NCBI RefSeq assembly: GCF_004342485.1
Contig: NZ_SMBU01000001.1
Location: forward strand, 310,001-374,000
DNA length: 64,000 bases
From: Roseateles saccharophilus
GTDB lineage: Bacteria > Pseudomonadota > Gammaproteobacteria > Burkholderiales > Burkholderiaceae_C
Direction: 5' to 3'
Made by a program: the position numbers and the translations under genes. Under the pieces are notes generated by a model that saw nothing but the letters and a program-made list of their open reading frames with translations, did no database searches and was not told the DNA's origin. Below are positions 7,217 through 17,577 of this stretch, in pieces; the stretch's first letter is position 1; the number at the start of each line of letters is the position of its first letter.

Positions 7217-9606
7217 CCGAGCTTGGCGATGACGCTCTCGGCCGCGATGGCCGAGGTGTCGGGCGGCTGCCAGCTGCGCGCCCAGGCGATGAACTGCTGC
7301 TGCGGCATGGGCTTGCAGATGTAATAGCCCTGGCCCTCGTCGCAGCCCAGGCGGGCCAGCATGGCCCAGGCCTTGATCGTCTCCAGGCCCTCCGCGACGA
7401 CGCTGAGGCCGAGGTTGTGCGCCAGCTCGATGGTCGAGCGCACGATGCGCGCATCGTCGAGGTCGCGCTCCATGGCCATGACGAAGCTCTTGTCGATCTT
7501 TAGTTCGTCCACGGGCAGGCGCTTCAGATAGGCCAGCGAGGAGTAGCCGGTACCGAAGTCGTCGATGGACAGCTTGAAGCCCATCGCGTGCAGATGCTCC
7601 AGCGTGGACAGGGCCCGCTCAGGGTCGTCCATGATGGCGCTCTCGGTGATCTCCAGGCACAGCGAGCTTGGGGGCACCTGTAGCGGCGCGAACAGGGCCT
7701 CGATCTTGGCCGGCAGGTCCTGGTCCATCAGGTCGCGAGTGGACAGGTTGACCGACAGCCGCAGCGTGAGGCCGGCGTCCAGCGCCTCGCGCGCGAACCT
7801 GGCCGCGCCGGCCAGCACCCAGGCGCTGAGCACGCGGATGAAACCGGTCTGCTCGGCGAAAGGGATGAACTGCATCGGCGGCACCAGGCCGCGCGTCGGG
7901 TGCTGCCAGCGCACCAGGGCCTCGGCGCCGATGACGCGGCCCTTCTGCAGGTCGATCTTGGGCTGCAGGAACAGGCGCAGCTCGTCGTCCTCGACCGCGC
8001 GGCGCAGCTCGGTCAGCAGGGACAGCGATTCCTGGCTGCCGGCATCGAGCTGGGCGTGATAGATCAGGCTGCCGCACTGGCGCTGTTTGGCGGCGTACAT
8101 CGCCAGCTCGGCGCGGCCCAGCAGCAGGTTGACCTCGTGGCCATGCTCGGGGAAGAGGGCGATGCCGATGCCGGCGCCGAGGTCGATGGTCTCGTCGTCG
8201 ATCTGCAGCGGCTGCTCGAAGTCCTTCAGGATGGCCAGGGCGGCCTCGCTGGCGGCGTGTGCATCGGTGCGTGCCAGCAGGATGGCGAACTCGTCGCCCG
8301 ACAGCCGCGCCAGCACCGAATGGGCCGGCGCGCACAGGGCGCGCAGCCGCTCGGCCACGCTCTGCAGCAGGCGGTCGCCGACCTCGTGGCCGAGCACGTC
8401 GTTGACGTGCTTGAAGCGGTCCAGGTCCAGCATCAGCACGGCGCCCGGCGTGTCGCTGTTGATGAGGTGGTGCTGCAGGAACTCGGCGAAGCGGGCGCGG
8501 TTGGGCAGCAGGGTCAGCTGGTCGACGTAGGCGAGGTTGTTGACCAAGGTGTCGCGGCGACGGATGCCTTCGCGCATGTTCTCCAGCGCCAGGGCCAGGC
8601 CGTGCACCTCGTCCAGGCTGGACGCGGCCGGCACCGGCGTGTCGTAGTCGCCGCCCTCCAGCCGCCGCGCCGAGGCCGACAGCGCCGTGATGGGGTTGCT
8701 GATGCCGCGCGCCAGCAGCACGCTGACGATGAAGAAGACGGACACGCCCAGCACCGTCAGGCCCAGCAGGATGAGCTGCAGCTGCTGGTAGGGTGCCAGC
8801 GCCACGTCCAGCGAGCGCAGCAGCAGCACGCCGAGGTGCTGCTCGCCGGCGATCAGCGGCACGAAGCGCGCGCTCATGCGCTCGCCGGCCAGCTCGACGG
8901 CGCCGTCTGGCGGGGCCTGCATGCCGAGTTGCCGGGGCAGGGCCGCGGCGGCGGCGGCGTCGAGATTGCCGACGATGCCGAGCCAGGGGGCGCCCGGCGT
9001 CTGCAGCAGCACGACGCCCTGCAGTTCGGACAGGGCCTTGAGGTCGTCCAGCACCCCGCGGTCCAGCGCGAAGGCCATCAGCACCCAGCCCACCGGCGCC
9101 GGCGTGCGCACCTGCACGGCGACGACCTGGTAGACCTGGTTGCCCTGCACGGCCAGTGCGCTGCCCTCCTTGTCCTTCACCAGCTGCCCCAGGGCCATGC
9201 CGAAGGCCGCGGCGCCGTCGCGCGTCGCGGCGACGAGATGCTGCTGGTCGTCGAAATAGGCGACCACCGAGGCGCCGATGCGTTCACCCTGGTTGACGAG
9301 GGCGTCCTTGATGGTCTCGACCGTGCCGGCCTCGGCCAGCGACGAGCCCAGGGTGCTGCGAAAGCCATAGTCCTTGGCCAGCAGTTCGGACGCGTCGCGC
9401 AGCTTGCCGGCGCGCTGCTCCAGCAGGCGGCGCAGCACGCGCTCGCCGGTCTGCAGCTGGCTGGCCAGCGAGTCCTCGGCGTTGTGCATGATGCTGGCGC
9501 GGATGACGCCGAAGCTGAGCAGCTGCACGGCCAGCAGCAGCGCCAGGAAGAGGGCGACGATGCGCCCCTCGAGGCGGCGCAGGTTCAGCCAGGCCGGCCA
9601 GCGCAT
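7213..9606 (-). CDS. Membrane-bound GGDEF/EAL bifunctional cyclic di-GMP protein with periplasmic sensor
   Basis: A predicted cyclic-di-GMP signalling protein of 797 residues. Order: short cytosolic tail, first membrane segment (about 13-33), a periplasmic Cache-like sensor of about 240 residues, second membrane segment (about 280-303), HAMP linker, GGDEF domain (about 365-530) and EAL domain (about 545-785). The GGDEF signature reads RLSGDEFAI, that is SGDEF instead of GGDEF, a variant that can be active. The EAL domain keeps EALVRWQHP, EITES, IDDFGTGYSSLAYL, ELKIDKSF and AEGLE, so phosphodiesterase activity is likely. The ATG at 9606 is preferred over a TTG at 9627 that would overlap the upstream gene. 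It follows a periplasmic cupredoxin gene by 10 bases, suggesting joint expression. Confidence 0.93.
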   Translation of the reverse strand: MRWPAWLNLRRLEGRIVALFLALLLAVQLLSFGVIRASIMHNAEDSLASQLQTGERVLRRLLEQRAGKLRDASELLAKDYGFRSTLGSSLAEAGTVETIKDALVNQGERIGASVVAYFDDQQHLVAATRDGAAAFGMALGQLVKDKEGSALAVQGNQVYQVVAVQVRTPAPVGWVLMAFALDRGVLDDLKALSELQGVVLLQTPGAPWLGIVGNLDAAAAAALPRQLGMQAPPDGAVELAGERMSARFVPLIAGEQHLGVLLLRSLDVALAPYQQLQLILLGLTVLGVSVFFIVSVLLARGISNPITALSASARRLEGGDYDTPVPAASSLDEVHGLALALENMREGIRRRDTLVNNLAYVDQLTLLPNRARFAEFLQHHLINSDTPGAVLMLDLDRFKHVNDVLGHEVGDRLLQSVAERLRALCAPAHSVLARLSGDEFAILLARTDAHAASEAALAILKDFEQPLQIDDETIDLGAGIGIALFPEHGHEVNLLLGRAELAMYAAKQRQCGSLIYHAQLDAGSQESLSLLTELRRAVEDDELRLFLQPKIDLQKGRVIGAEALVRWQHPTRGLVPPMQFIPFAEQTGFIRVLSAWVLAGAARFAREALDAGLTLRLSVNLSTRDLMDQDLPAKIEALFAPLQVPPSSLCLEITESAIMDDPERALSTLEHLHAMGFKLSIDDFGTGYSSLAYLKRLPVDELKIDKSFVMAMERDLDDARIVRSTIELAHNLGLSVVAEGLETIKAWAMLARLGCDEGQGYYICKPMPQQQFIAWARSWQPPDTSAIAAESVIAKLG

Positions 9607-9616
9607 CTTGCTGCCG

Positions 9617-10204
9617 TCACTCGGCAAGGTTCAGGGCCAGCGCGCCGCCAGCGGCCGGCACGTCGAGCCTGAGGCTTTGCAGCGTCGGTGCTTTCTGCCC
9701 CTCATGCCAGGCCTTGGCGACATGCTCACCCGGCGGCAGGTCGAACTGGGCCTGGCCCTTGGCGTCGGTGCGGGCGAAGGTGGGCGTGTCGACGACGACG
9801 ATGTGGGCGCTCATGCGGTCGTGGATGTTGCAGCCCAGCGTGGCGACGCCGGGCTTGTCGAAGACGATGGGCTCGGCCGGCGTGCCGGAGTAGAGCTTGA
9901 TGTCGATGACCTTGATCGGCGAGAAGGAGTAGACGTGATGCCGCACCGTGTCGAAGTTCGGGAAGCTCACGGCCGTGCCCGTCTGCACGACGAGGAGCTG
10001 GGGCGTGAACTGGCGGTCGCGCTGGCCCATCTCGGCCTTGGCGGTGCTGGTGCGGGCCGGCCGGCCCTTGACCTCGACGGCCACCACGGCATTGGCCAGC
10101 GGCTGCCCGTCGGGGCCCAGCAGCTGCACGGTGACGGGAACCGCGAATGCCGCGGCCGGGCAGGCCGCGAGGGCAAGAAGGGCGAGGCGGCGAAGGGTGG
10201 GCAT
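9617..10204 (-). CDS. Periplasmic plastocyanin-like (methylamine utilization-type) cupredoxin protein
   Basis: A 195-residue exported protein resembling the small proteins often annotated as methylamine utilization proteins. Residues 1-21 look like a signal peptide. The central part carries a type-1-copper-like ligand set: His89/His90 in FDTVRHHVYSF, then Cys125, His128 and Met131 in LGCNIHDRM. An Ig-like carboxypeptidase-regulatory-type strand region surrounds it (TDAKGQAQFDLPPGEHV). It is immediately upstream of the GGDEF/EAL gene on the same strand with 10 bases between them, so it may be a redox or metal partner for that sensor. The true physiological role is not known. Confidence 0.85.
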   Translation of the reverse strand: MPTLRRLALLALAACPAAAFAVPVTVQLLGPDGQPLANAVVAVEVKGRPARTSTAKAEMGQRDRQFTPQLLVVQTGTAVSFPNFDTVRHHVYSFSPIKVIDIKLYSGTPAEPIVFDKPGVATLGCNIHDRMSAHIVVVDTPTFARTDAKGQAQFDLPPGEHVAKAWHEGQKAPTLQSLRLDVPAAGGALALNLAE

Positions 10205-10244
10205 GGCGTCTCGGGCTGTCGCCCCGACGATAGCCCAATCGTGC

Positions 10245-11315
10245 TCAGCGCACCGTGAGAACTGTCCCGCTTTTGCCGCTTGCGGCCTCGGCCAGCATCA
10301 GCGCGAAGCGGCGCAGCGCGGCCCAGGGATCGCTGGGCCAGTCCGGATGGCGCAGGCCCTTGACCAGGCCGTCGCAGACCTGGGCCGCCTGCACGAGGGC
10401 ACCGGTCTGTGCGGAGTCCAGCCGCGGCGCGATGCGCTCGACGAGGCGCTCCTTCACGCCCCAGACGCGGGCCTCGCGCAGCGCCAGCGGCAGCGGCTTG
10501 CCGGCGTCCAGCGCGGCGCGCACGCGGGCCAGCGCGCGGGCGTCCTCGGCCAGGTTCCAGTGCACCAGCACGGCGGCCTCGCCCTCGGCCTCCAGGCCGT
10601 CGAGCATGCGCAGCAGGCGCGGCACGCTGCCGGCCAGCACCGCCTCGCTGAGCTTGAAGACGTCGAAGCGCGCCACGTCCAGCACGGCGGCCTCGATGTC
10701 GGCCAGCGTCAGCTCGCCCTTGGGGTGCAGCAGCGCCAGCTTCTGCAGCTCCTGGTGGGCGGCCAGCAGATTGCCCTCGACGCGGTCGGCGAAGAAGGCC
10801 AGCGCCTTCTGCCCGTCCTCGCCCTCGGGCACCGATTGGCCCTGGGCCTTGAGCCGCTGGGCCAGCCAGGCCGGCAGCTGGCGGCGCTCGACCGGCTCGA
10901 CGCGCAGGGACACGCCGTTGCCGTCCAGCGCCGTGAACCAGGCGCTGTTGAGCTGGGTCTTGTCCAGGCGCGGCAGCGTGACCAGGGTCAGCACGTCGTC
11001 GGGGGCGGTCTCGGCGTAACGCTGCAAGGCCTCGGAGCCGTCCTTGCCCGGCTTGCCGCCGGGGATGCGGATCTCGATGAACTGGCGCTCGGCGAACAGG
11101 CTCATCGCCTGGGCGGCGGCCAGCACCGGGGCCCAGTCGAAATAGGCGCCGGCGACGGTGAAGATTTGCCGCTCGCCAAAGCCCTGGGCGCGGGCGGCGG
11201 CGCGGATCTGGTCGGCCGCCTCCTGCGCGAGCAGGGGCTCGTCGCCATGCACCGTGTAGATGCGGGCCAGGCCCTTGGCCAGATGGCCGGCGAGGCTTTC
11301 GGTGCGGAGTTGCAT
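10245..11315 (-). CDS. holA: DNA polymerase III subunit delta
   Basis: HolA is the delta subunit of the clamp loader; it binds and opens the beta sliding clamp. The 356-residue protein has the N-terminal Rossmann-like domain with IYTVHGDEPLLAQEAAD (19-35), the SLFAERQFIEIRI segment that corresponds to the clamp-binding wedge, and a C-terminal helical bundle. It is the last gene of leuS-lptE-holA, a conserved betaproteobacterial arrangement, beginning one base after the lptE stop. Confidence 0.95.
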   Translation of the reverse strand: MQLRTESLAGHLAKGLARIYTVHGDEPLLAQEAADQIRAAARAQGFGERQIFTVAGAYFDWAPVLAAAQAMSLFAERQFIEIRIPGGKPGKDGSEALQRYAETAPDDVLTLVTLPRLDKTQLNSAWFTALDGNGVSLRVEPVERRQLPAWLAQRLKAQGQSVPEGEDGQKALAFFADRVEGNLLAAHQELQKLALLHPKGELTLADIEAAVLDVARFDVFKLSEAVLAGSVPRLLRMLDGLEAEGEAAVLVHWNLAEDARALARVRAALDAGKPLPLALREARVWGVKERLVERIAPRLDSAQTGALVQAAQVCDGLVKGLRHPDWPSDPWAALRRFALMLAEAASGKSGTVLTVR

Positions 11316-11316
11316 C

Positions 11317-11802
11317 TCAGGCCGGAAGTTTCACAGCGGCCAGCCGGCGCATGACCTGCGCGATCGCGTCGGAGTGCATCGCGCTGTAGAGGTTGACCGC
11401 CTCCTGCTCCTTGGCCAGGGCCGCCGTCTCGGTGTAGTTCATGTCGCGCGACAGCCGCAGCTCGACCTTGGGCACCAGCAGCTCGCCGGCCGCGGTGCGG
11501 ATCAGATAGTCGAAGCTCAGGCGCAGCTGCCATTCGCGCACCTGGCCGACGGTGGTGGACGCGACGACGGTGCGGTCGCGGAACTCGCGCGTCACCTCCA
11601 GCACGACCTGGGCGCGACTGGGGTCGTCCACGAGCTGCACCGGCGTGCGCTTGATCTGGCGCCGCAGGCCCAGGGCCAGCGGCGAGTCGGGCGGGAAGCC
11701 GATCAGCGCCAGCGTCTTGAACGGCAGCTCGGGCTCGTGGCGCAGCTCGAAGCCGCAGCCGGCGAGGGCTGCGAGGCCGAGGAGGGCGGCTCGCCTTTTC
11801 AT
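11317..11802 (-). CDS. lptE: LPS-assembly lipoprotein LptE
   Basis: LptE is the outer-membrane lipoprotein that plugs the LptD barrel and helps insert lipopolysaccharide. The 161-residue protein begins with a lipoprotein signal, LAGC with acceptor Cys16, followed by GFELRHEPELPFKTLAL, typical of the family, and strands such as EWQLRLSFDYLIRT. Its ATG (11802) shares one base with the leuS stop, so translation is coupled. The longer open frame upstream is only an out-of-frame reading of leuS. Confidence 0.94.
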   Translation of the reverse strand: MKRRAALLGLAALAGCGFELRHEPELPFKTLALIGFPPDSPLALGLRRQIKRTPVQLVDDPSRAQVVLEVTREFRDRTVVASTTVGQVREWQLRLSFDYLIRTAAGELLVPKVELRLSRDMNYTETAALAKEQEAVNLYSAMHSDAIAQVMRRLAAVKLPA

Positions 11803-14426
11803 CAGACGACGATGTTGACCAGGCGGCCCGGCACGATGACGACCTTCTTCGGCGCCTTGCCTTCGCTGAACTTCGCGAACTCGGGGTTGGCGAGCGCGGC
11901 GGCCTCGATGGAGGCCTTGTCGGCGCCGGCCGGCACCTTGACCGCGCCGCGCAGCTTGCCGTTGACCTGCAGCATCAGCTCGATCTCGTCCTGCACCAGC
12001 GCGGCCTCGTCCACCGTGGGCCAGGGCGCGTCGAGCAGGTCGCCGAGTTCGGCGGCGAAGCCGAGGTCCTGCCAGAGCTGGTGGGCGATGTGGGGCGTGG
12101 CGGGGTAGAGCACGCGCAGCAGCACCGAGAAGCCGTCGCGCACGGCGCTGTCCTGACCCTCGGCCTTGAAGCCTTCGAGCGCGTTCAGCAGCTTCATCGC
12201 GCCGGAGACGACGGTGTTGTACTGCATGCGCTCGTAGTCGTAGCTGACCTGCTTCAGCACGTTGTGCACCTCGCGGCGCAGCGCCTTGCCGTCGCCGTTC
12301 AAAGCGGCGTAGTCCTGGCCGCCCGACTTGATCGCGTCGGCATTGCGGGCGCCGAAGTTCCACACGCGCCTCAGGAATCGGTGCGCGCCCTCGACGGCGG
12401 CGTCGTTCCACTCCAGCGTCTGCTCCGGCGGGCTTGCGAACATGACGAAGAGGCGGGCCGTGTCGGCGCCGTACTGGTCGATCAGGGCCTGCGGGTCCAC
12501 GCCGTTGTTCTTGGACTTGGACATGGTCGTCATCTCGTACTCGAGCGGCGTGCCATCCTTCTTCAGCTTCGCGCCGGCGATGCCGCCGCGCTCGTCGTGG
12601 ATGACGTCGACCTCGTGGTCCCAGTAGTAGTCCTTGCCGCCGCCCTCGGGCTTGTGGAAGAAGGCCCCCTTCAAGACCATGCCCTGGGTCAGCAGCTTCT
12701 CGAAGGGCTCGCTGACCGACACCAGCTTCAGGTCGCGCATGACCTTGGTCCAGAAGCGCGCGTACAGCAGGTGCAGGATGGCGTGCTCGATGCCGCCGAT
12801 GTACTGGTTCATCGGCATCCAGTACTTCGTGCCGTCCGCAACCATGGCCTGGTCGTTGGTCGGGTCGCAATAGCGCATGAAGTACCAGGACGAATCGACG
12901 AAGGTGTCCATCGTGTCCGTCTCGCGCTTGGCCGGCTTGCCGCACTTGGGGCAGCCGACGTTCAGGAAGCCGGCGTGCTTGTTCAGCGGGTTGCCGCTGC
13001 CGTCCGGGATCAGGTCCTCGGGCAGCACGACGGGCAGGTCCTTCTCCGGCACAGGCACCACGCCGCAGTCGTCGCAGTGGATGATGGGAATCGGCGTGCC
13101 CCAGTAGCGCTGGCGGCTGATGCCCCAGTCGCGCAGGCGCCAGGTCGTCTTCTTCTCGCCCAGCTCGCCGAGCAGCTCGGCCACCTTGTCGACGGCGGCC
13201 TTGTGGTCCAGCCCGTCCAGCGCGCCGGAGTTGATGCAGCGACCGTTGACCTTGTCCGCATACCACTCGGCCCAGCGCGTCGTGTCGTAGGCCTGGCCGC
13301 CGACATCGACGACCGGCTTGATGGCCAGGCCGTACTTGTTCGCGAACGCGAAGTCGCGCTCGTCATGCGCCGGCACGCCCATCACGGCGCCGTCGCCATA
13401 GCTCATCAGCACATAGTTGCCGACCCAGACCTCGACCTGGGCGCCGGTCAGCGGGTGCGTGACGAACAGGCCCGTCGGCACGCCCTTCTTCTCCTGCGTG
13501 GCCAGCTCGGCCTCGGTCGTGCCGCCGGCCTTGCATTCCTCGATGAAGGCGGCCACCTTCGTGTCGGTGGCGGCCGCATGCGTCGCGAGCGGATGCTCGG
13601 GCGCCACGGCGCAGAAGGTCACGCCCATGATGGTGTCGGCGCGGGTCGTGAACACCCACAGCCTGCCACCCTCGCCACCGATGGCATGCGGGAAGGCGAA
13701 GCGCACGCCCTGGCTCTTGCCGATCCAGTTCTCCTGCATCAGCCGCACGCGCTCGGGCCAGCCGCTGAGGTAGTTCGGGTCTTCAGGATTCGCGACCGCC
13801 GACAGCAGTTCCTCGGCGTACTGCGTGATCTTCAGGTAGTAGCCGGGGATCTCGCGCTTCTCGACCAGCGCGCCCGAGCGCCAGCCGCGGCCGTCGATGA
13901 CCTGCTCGTTGGCCAGCACCGTCTGGTCCACCGGGTCCCAGTTGACGACCTGGGTGCGGCGCTCGGCGATGCCGGCCTCCAGCATCTTCAGGAACAGCCA
14001 CTGGTTCCACTTGTAATAGCTCGGCTGGCAGGTCGCGACCTCGCGGCTCCAGTCGATGGCCAGGCCCATGGCCTGCATCTGGCCCTTCATGTGGGCGATG
14101 TTGGAGTAGGTCCAGGCGGCGGGCGGCAGCTTGCCCTTCATCGCGGCGTTCTCGGCCGGCAGGCCGAAGGCGTCCCAGCCCATCGGCATCAGGACGTTGT
14201 AGCCCTTCATGCGCAGCTGGCGGGCCAGCATGTCGTTGATCGTGTAGTTGCGCACATGGCCCATGTGCAGCTTGCCCGAGGGGTAGGGCAGCATGGAGCA
14301 GGCGTAGAAGTGCGGCTTGGACGCGTCCTCGGTGACGCGGTAGGCATCGCGTTCCGTCCAGTAGGCGCGGGCGGCGGCTTCGATCTCGTTGGGGTTGTAG
14401 CTGGGCGCTTCGGTCTTGGCGTTCAT
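11802..14426 (-). CDS. leuS: Leucine--tRNA ligase
   Basis: LeuRS charges tRNA-Leu with leucine. The 874-residue length is typical for bacterial LeuRS. The class I signatures are visible: HMGH within [17 protein letters not shown] (54-57 for HMGH) and TMSKSKNNG near residue 635. The editing (CP1) domain lies between them, and a zinc-type CPKCGK motif sits in the insertion around residues 495-500. It heads the leuS-lptE-holA operon. The C-terminal segment ends with [13 protein letters not shown], the usual tRNA-binding domain. Confidence 0.97.
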   Translation of the reverse strand: MNAKTEAPSYNPNEIEAAARAYWTERDAYRVTEDASKPHFYACSMLPYPSGKLHMGHVRNYTINDMLARQLRMKGYNVLMPMGWDAFGLPAENAAMKGKLPPAAWTYSNIAHMKGQMQAMGLAIDWSREVATCQPSYYKWNQWLFLKMLEAGIAERRTQVVNWDPVDQTVLANEQVIDGRGWRSGALVEKREIPGYYLKITQYAEELLSAVANPEDPNYLSGWPERVRLMQENWIGKSQGVRFAFPHAIGGEGGRLWVFTTRADTIMGVTFCAVAPEHPLATHAAATDTKVAAFIEECKAGGTTEAELATQEKKGVPTGLFVTHPLTGAQVEVWVGNYVLMSYGDGAVMGVPAHDERDFAFANKYGLAIKPVVDVGGQAYDTTRWAEWYADKVNGRCINSGALDGLDHKAAVDKVAELLGELGEKKTTWRLRDWGISRQRYWGTPIPIIHCDDCGVVPVPEKDLPVVLPEDLIPDGSGNPLNKHAGFLNVGCPKCGKPAKRETDTMDTFVDSSWYFMRYCDPTNDQAMVADGTKYWMPMNQYIGGIEHAILHLLYARFWTKVMRDLKLVSVSEPFEKLLTQGMVLKGAFFHKPEGGGKDYYWDHEVDVIHDERGGIAGAKLKKDGTPLEYEMTTMSKSKNNGVDPQALIDQYGADTARLFVMFASPPEQTLEWNDAAVEGAHRFLRRVWNFGARNADAIKSGGQDYAALNGDGKALRREVHNVLKQVSYDYERMQYNTVVSGAMKLLNALEGFKAEGQDSAVRDGFSVLLRVLYPATPHIAHQLWQDLGFAAELGDLLDAPWPTVDEAALVQDEIELMLQVNGKLRGAVKVPAGADKASIEAAALANPEFAKFSEGKAPKKVVIVPGRLVNIVV

Positions 14427-14510
14427 GTCAGGGGTGCCCGGCCGCCCGAAGCCCCTGACACACCCCCTCAGGGGGCAGCGAGCGATAGCGAGCGTGGGGG
14501 CTTAAAGTTT
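14427..14510. repeat. Burkholderiales-type intergenic repeat upstream of leuS
   Basis: The spacer between exbD and leuS contains the core GGCCGCCC (14440-14447), a CCCCC-TCA-GGGGG hairpin (14463-14475) and the direct repeat GCGAGCG(AT)AGCGAGCG followed by TGGGGGC. G/C-rich blocks of this kind recur between genes in this bacterial group. It could act as a terminator for exbD transcripts or an mRNA-stabilising element, but no promoter is evident within it. Confidence 0.5.
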
Positions 14511-14549
14511 CACCAAATTGTAGGTGGCGCCTCTCGGCCGACCTTTCGC

Positions 14550-14975
14550 TCAAGGGGCCGAAGCGGCGGCCTGAGCGACGAAGGCGATGCGGTTCAGCCC
14601 GGCGGCCTGCACCCAGCCGATCAGCTCGGCCACCTGGCCATAGGGCACGGCGCGGTCGGCGCGCAACTGCACCTCCATCTGCGCATTGGCGCGGCCCAGC
14701 TCGTTGATGCGCTGCTGGAAGGCCTTGGCGTCGAGTTCGTCGTCGCCGAGGTGCAGCCTGCCGTCCGGCGTGACGGTCACGGCGATGAAGCTCGGCGCGT
14801 CGCTCGGCGTCGCGGCCTCGCTCTTGGGCAGGTCCAGGCGCAGCGAGGCGGTCATCAGCGGCGCGGCGATCATGAAGATGACCAGCAGCACCATCATGAC
14901 GTCGATCAGCGGCGTCATGTTGATGTCGCTCATCGGCCGCGAGCCTTCCGGTTTCTCAAGCCGGCCGAAAGCCAT
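14550..14975 (-). CDS. exbD: Biopolymer transport protein ExbD/TolR family
   Basis: An inner-membrane protein of the ExbD/TolR family, which with ExbB/TolQ converts the proton gradient into motion of TonB or TolA. The 141-residue protein has a short cytosolic start, the hallmark SDINMTPLIDVMMVLLVIFM with the membrane aspartate (about residue 25), and a periplasmic domain ending in AFVAQAAAS. The ATG at 14975 is two bases after the exbB stop, so the pair is cotranscribed. Given the TonB-dependent receptor elsewhere in the window, energising outer-membrane uptake is plausible, but a Tol role cannot be excluded. Confidence 0.93.
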   Translation of the reverse strand: MAFGRLEKPEGSRPMSDINMTPLIDVMMVLLVIFMIAAPLMTASLRLDLPKSEAATPSDAPSFIAVTVTPDGRLHLGDDELDAKAFQQRINELGRANAQMEVQLRADRAVPYGQVAELIGWVQAAGLNRIAFVAQAAASAP

Positions 14976-14977
14976 GA

Positions 14978-15616
14978 TCAGTCCTGGTCGAGCAGTTCGC
15001 GCAGGTCGTGCGCAAAGCCTTCGAGATCGGCCTCGCAGGCCGCGACCAGCTTGCCGAAGACGTTGTAGGCCAGCACGGCGGGAATCGCCACCGCCAGGCC
15101 CGCGGCCGTCATGATCAGCGCCTCGCCGACCGGGCCGGAGATCCTGTCGATGGTGATGTTGCCGGCCGCCGAGATGCTGACCAGCGCGTGGTAGATGCCC
15201 CAGACCGTGCCGAACAGGCCGACGAAGGGCGCCGTCGCACCGATGGAGGCCAGCAGTACCTGGCCGAACTGCAGCCGCGCCAGCACCGCGTGCAGCGCAT
15301 CGCGCAGGCGGCGGGTCAGGCGGGATTCGCGCTTTCCGGCGGCGTCCAGCGTCGCCGTGCGGGTTTCGGCGGTGGCGGCGTCCAGCAGTGGCAGCAGCAG
15401 TTGCTCGGCGTCGAAGTTCCGCAGCGCGCCGCGGCCTTCGGCCACGCCGGTGGCCGACCAGAAGGCCGGCACCGCGCGCACCAGGCCACGGCGGGCACGT
15501 TGCAGCAGCCAGGCCTTCCACAGGATCAGCGCCCAGGCGCTGACGGACATGGACAGCAGCAGCAGCGCGACGGCGCGACCGACCAGGTCGCTCTGGGCCC
15601 AGAAGTCCGCGAACAT
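14978..15616 (-). CDS. exbB: MotA/TolQ/ExbB proton channel family protein
   Basis: A 212-residue ExbB/TolQ-type inner-membrane protein. It has three predicted membrane segments (about 13-34, 108-130 and 150-172) and the conserved IGATAPFVGLFGTVWGIYHAL segment followed by GPVGEALIMTAAGLAVAIPAVLAYN. The stator proteins pair with ExbD, encoded two bases downstream. The gene sits in the conserved fur/bamE-dapB-exbB-exbD-leuS neighbourhood. Confidence 0.93.
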   Translation of the reverse strand: MFADFWAQSDLVGRAVALLLLSMSVSAWALILWKAWLLQRARRGLVRAVPAFWSATGVAEGRGALRNFDAEQLLLPLLDAATAETRTATLDAAGKRESRLTRRLRDALHAVLARLQFGQVLLASIGATAPFVGLFGTVWGIYHALVSISAAGNITIDRISGPVGEALIMTAAGLAVAIPAVLAYNVFGKLVAACEADLEGFAHDLRELLDQD

Positions 15617-15709
15617 GTCAGCCCCTCGCCCGACGAGTACGTCGGACGATCCCCCAAGGGGATGCGGGCCGGCTCGGGGCGGCCAGGCGCTCGGCCCGCC
15701 GGCGCTCGC
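15617..15709. repeat. Intergenic repeat-like block between exbB and dapB
   Basis: A 93-base spacer with CCCCAAGGGG-like pairing (15653-15661), the near-palindrome CCGACGAGTACGTCGG (15632-15647) and an inverted copy of the GGCCGCCC core (15676-15684) also seen at 6113 and 14440. It lies between two minus-strand genes and may form a hairpin ending dapB transcripts or allow read-through. Confidence 0.4.
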
Positions 15710-17120
<1,411 letters not shown>

Positions 17121-17561
17121 ATGCCCTCTTCCGCCAACAGCCAGACCAGCGACATCAAGAACAGCGGCCTCAAGGCGACCCTGCCGCGTATCAAGATCCT
17201 CGAGATCTTCCAGCGCGCCGAGCAGCGCCACATGACGGCCGAGGATGTCTACAAGGCCTTGCTCGGCGAGGACGCCGACATCGGCCTGGCCACGGTCTAC
17301 CGCGTGCTGCAGCAGTTCGAGCAGGCCGGCCTGCTGAGCCGCAATCATTTCGAGACCGGCAAGGCCGTCTACGAGCTCAACGAGGGCCACCACCACGACC
17401 ACCTCGTCTGCCTGACCTGCGGCAAGGTCGAGGAGTTCTTCGACCCCGCCATCGAGGAACGCCAGCACGCCATCGCGCGCGAGCGCGGCTTCCAGCTGCA
17501 GGAGCATTCGCTGGCGCTGTACGCGAGCTGCGTGAAGACGGACTGCCCGAACCGGGGCTGA
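17121..17561 (+). CDS. fur: Ferric uptake regulator Fur
   Basis: Fur is the iron-responsive repressor of uptake genes. The 146-residue protein has the winged-helix DNA-binding part ([15 protein letters not shown] and [16 protein letters not shown]) and the metal-binding dimerisation part: [13 protein letters not shown] (90-102) with Cys97 and Cys100, and the second pair Cys137/Cys142 in CVKTDC, consistent with a structural zinc site. The ATG at 17121 gives the typical N-terminus. Divergent from bamE, it stands alone and is convergent with the YhdP-like gene. Confidence 0.97.
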   Translation: MPSSANSQTSDIKNSGLKATLPRIKILEIFQRAEQRHMTAEDVYKALLGEDADIGLATVYRVLQQFEQAGLLSRNHFETGKAVYELNEGHHHDHLVCLTCGKVEEFFDPAIEERQHAIARERGFQLQEHSLALYASCVKTDCPNRG

Positions 17562-17577
17562 TGCGCGGAACCGGGGC

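Noticed and set aside
12081-15068. Plus-strand 995-codon open frame across leuS and exbD
   Set aside because: Shadow of leuS and exbD; repetitive His/Val/Leu/Gln composition and no recognisable family.
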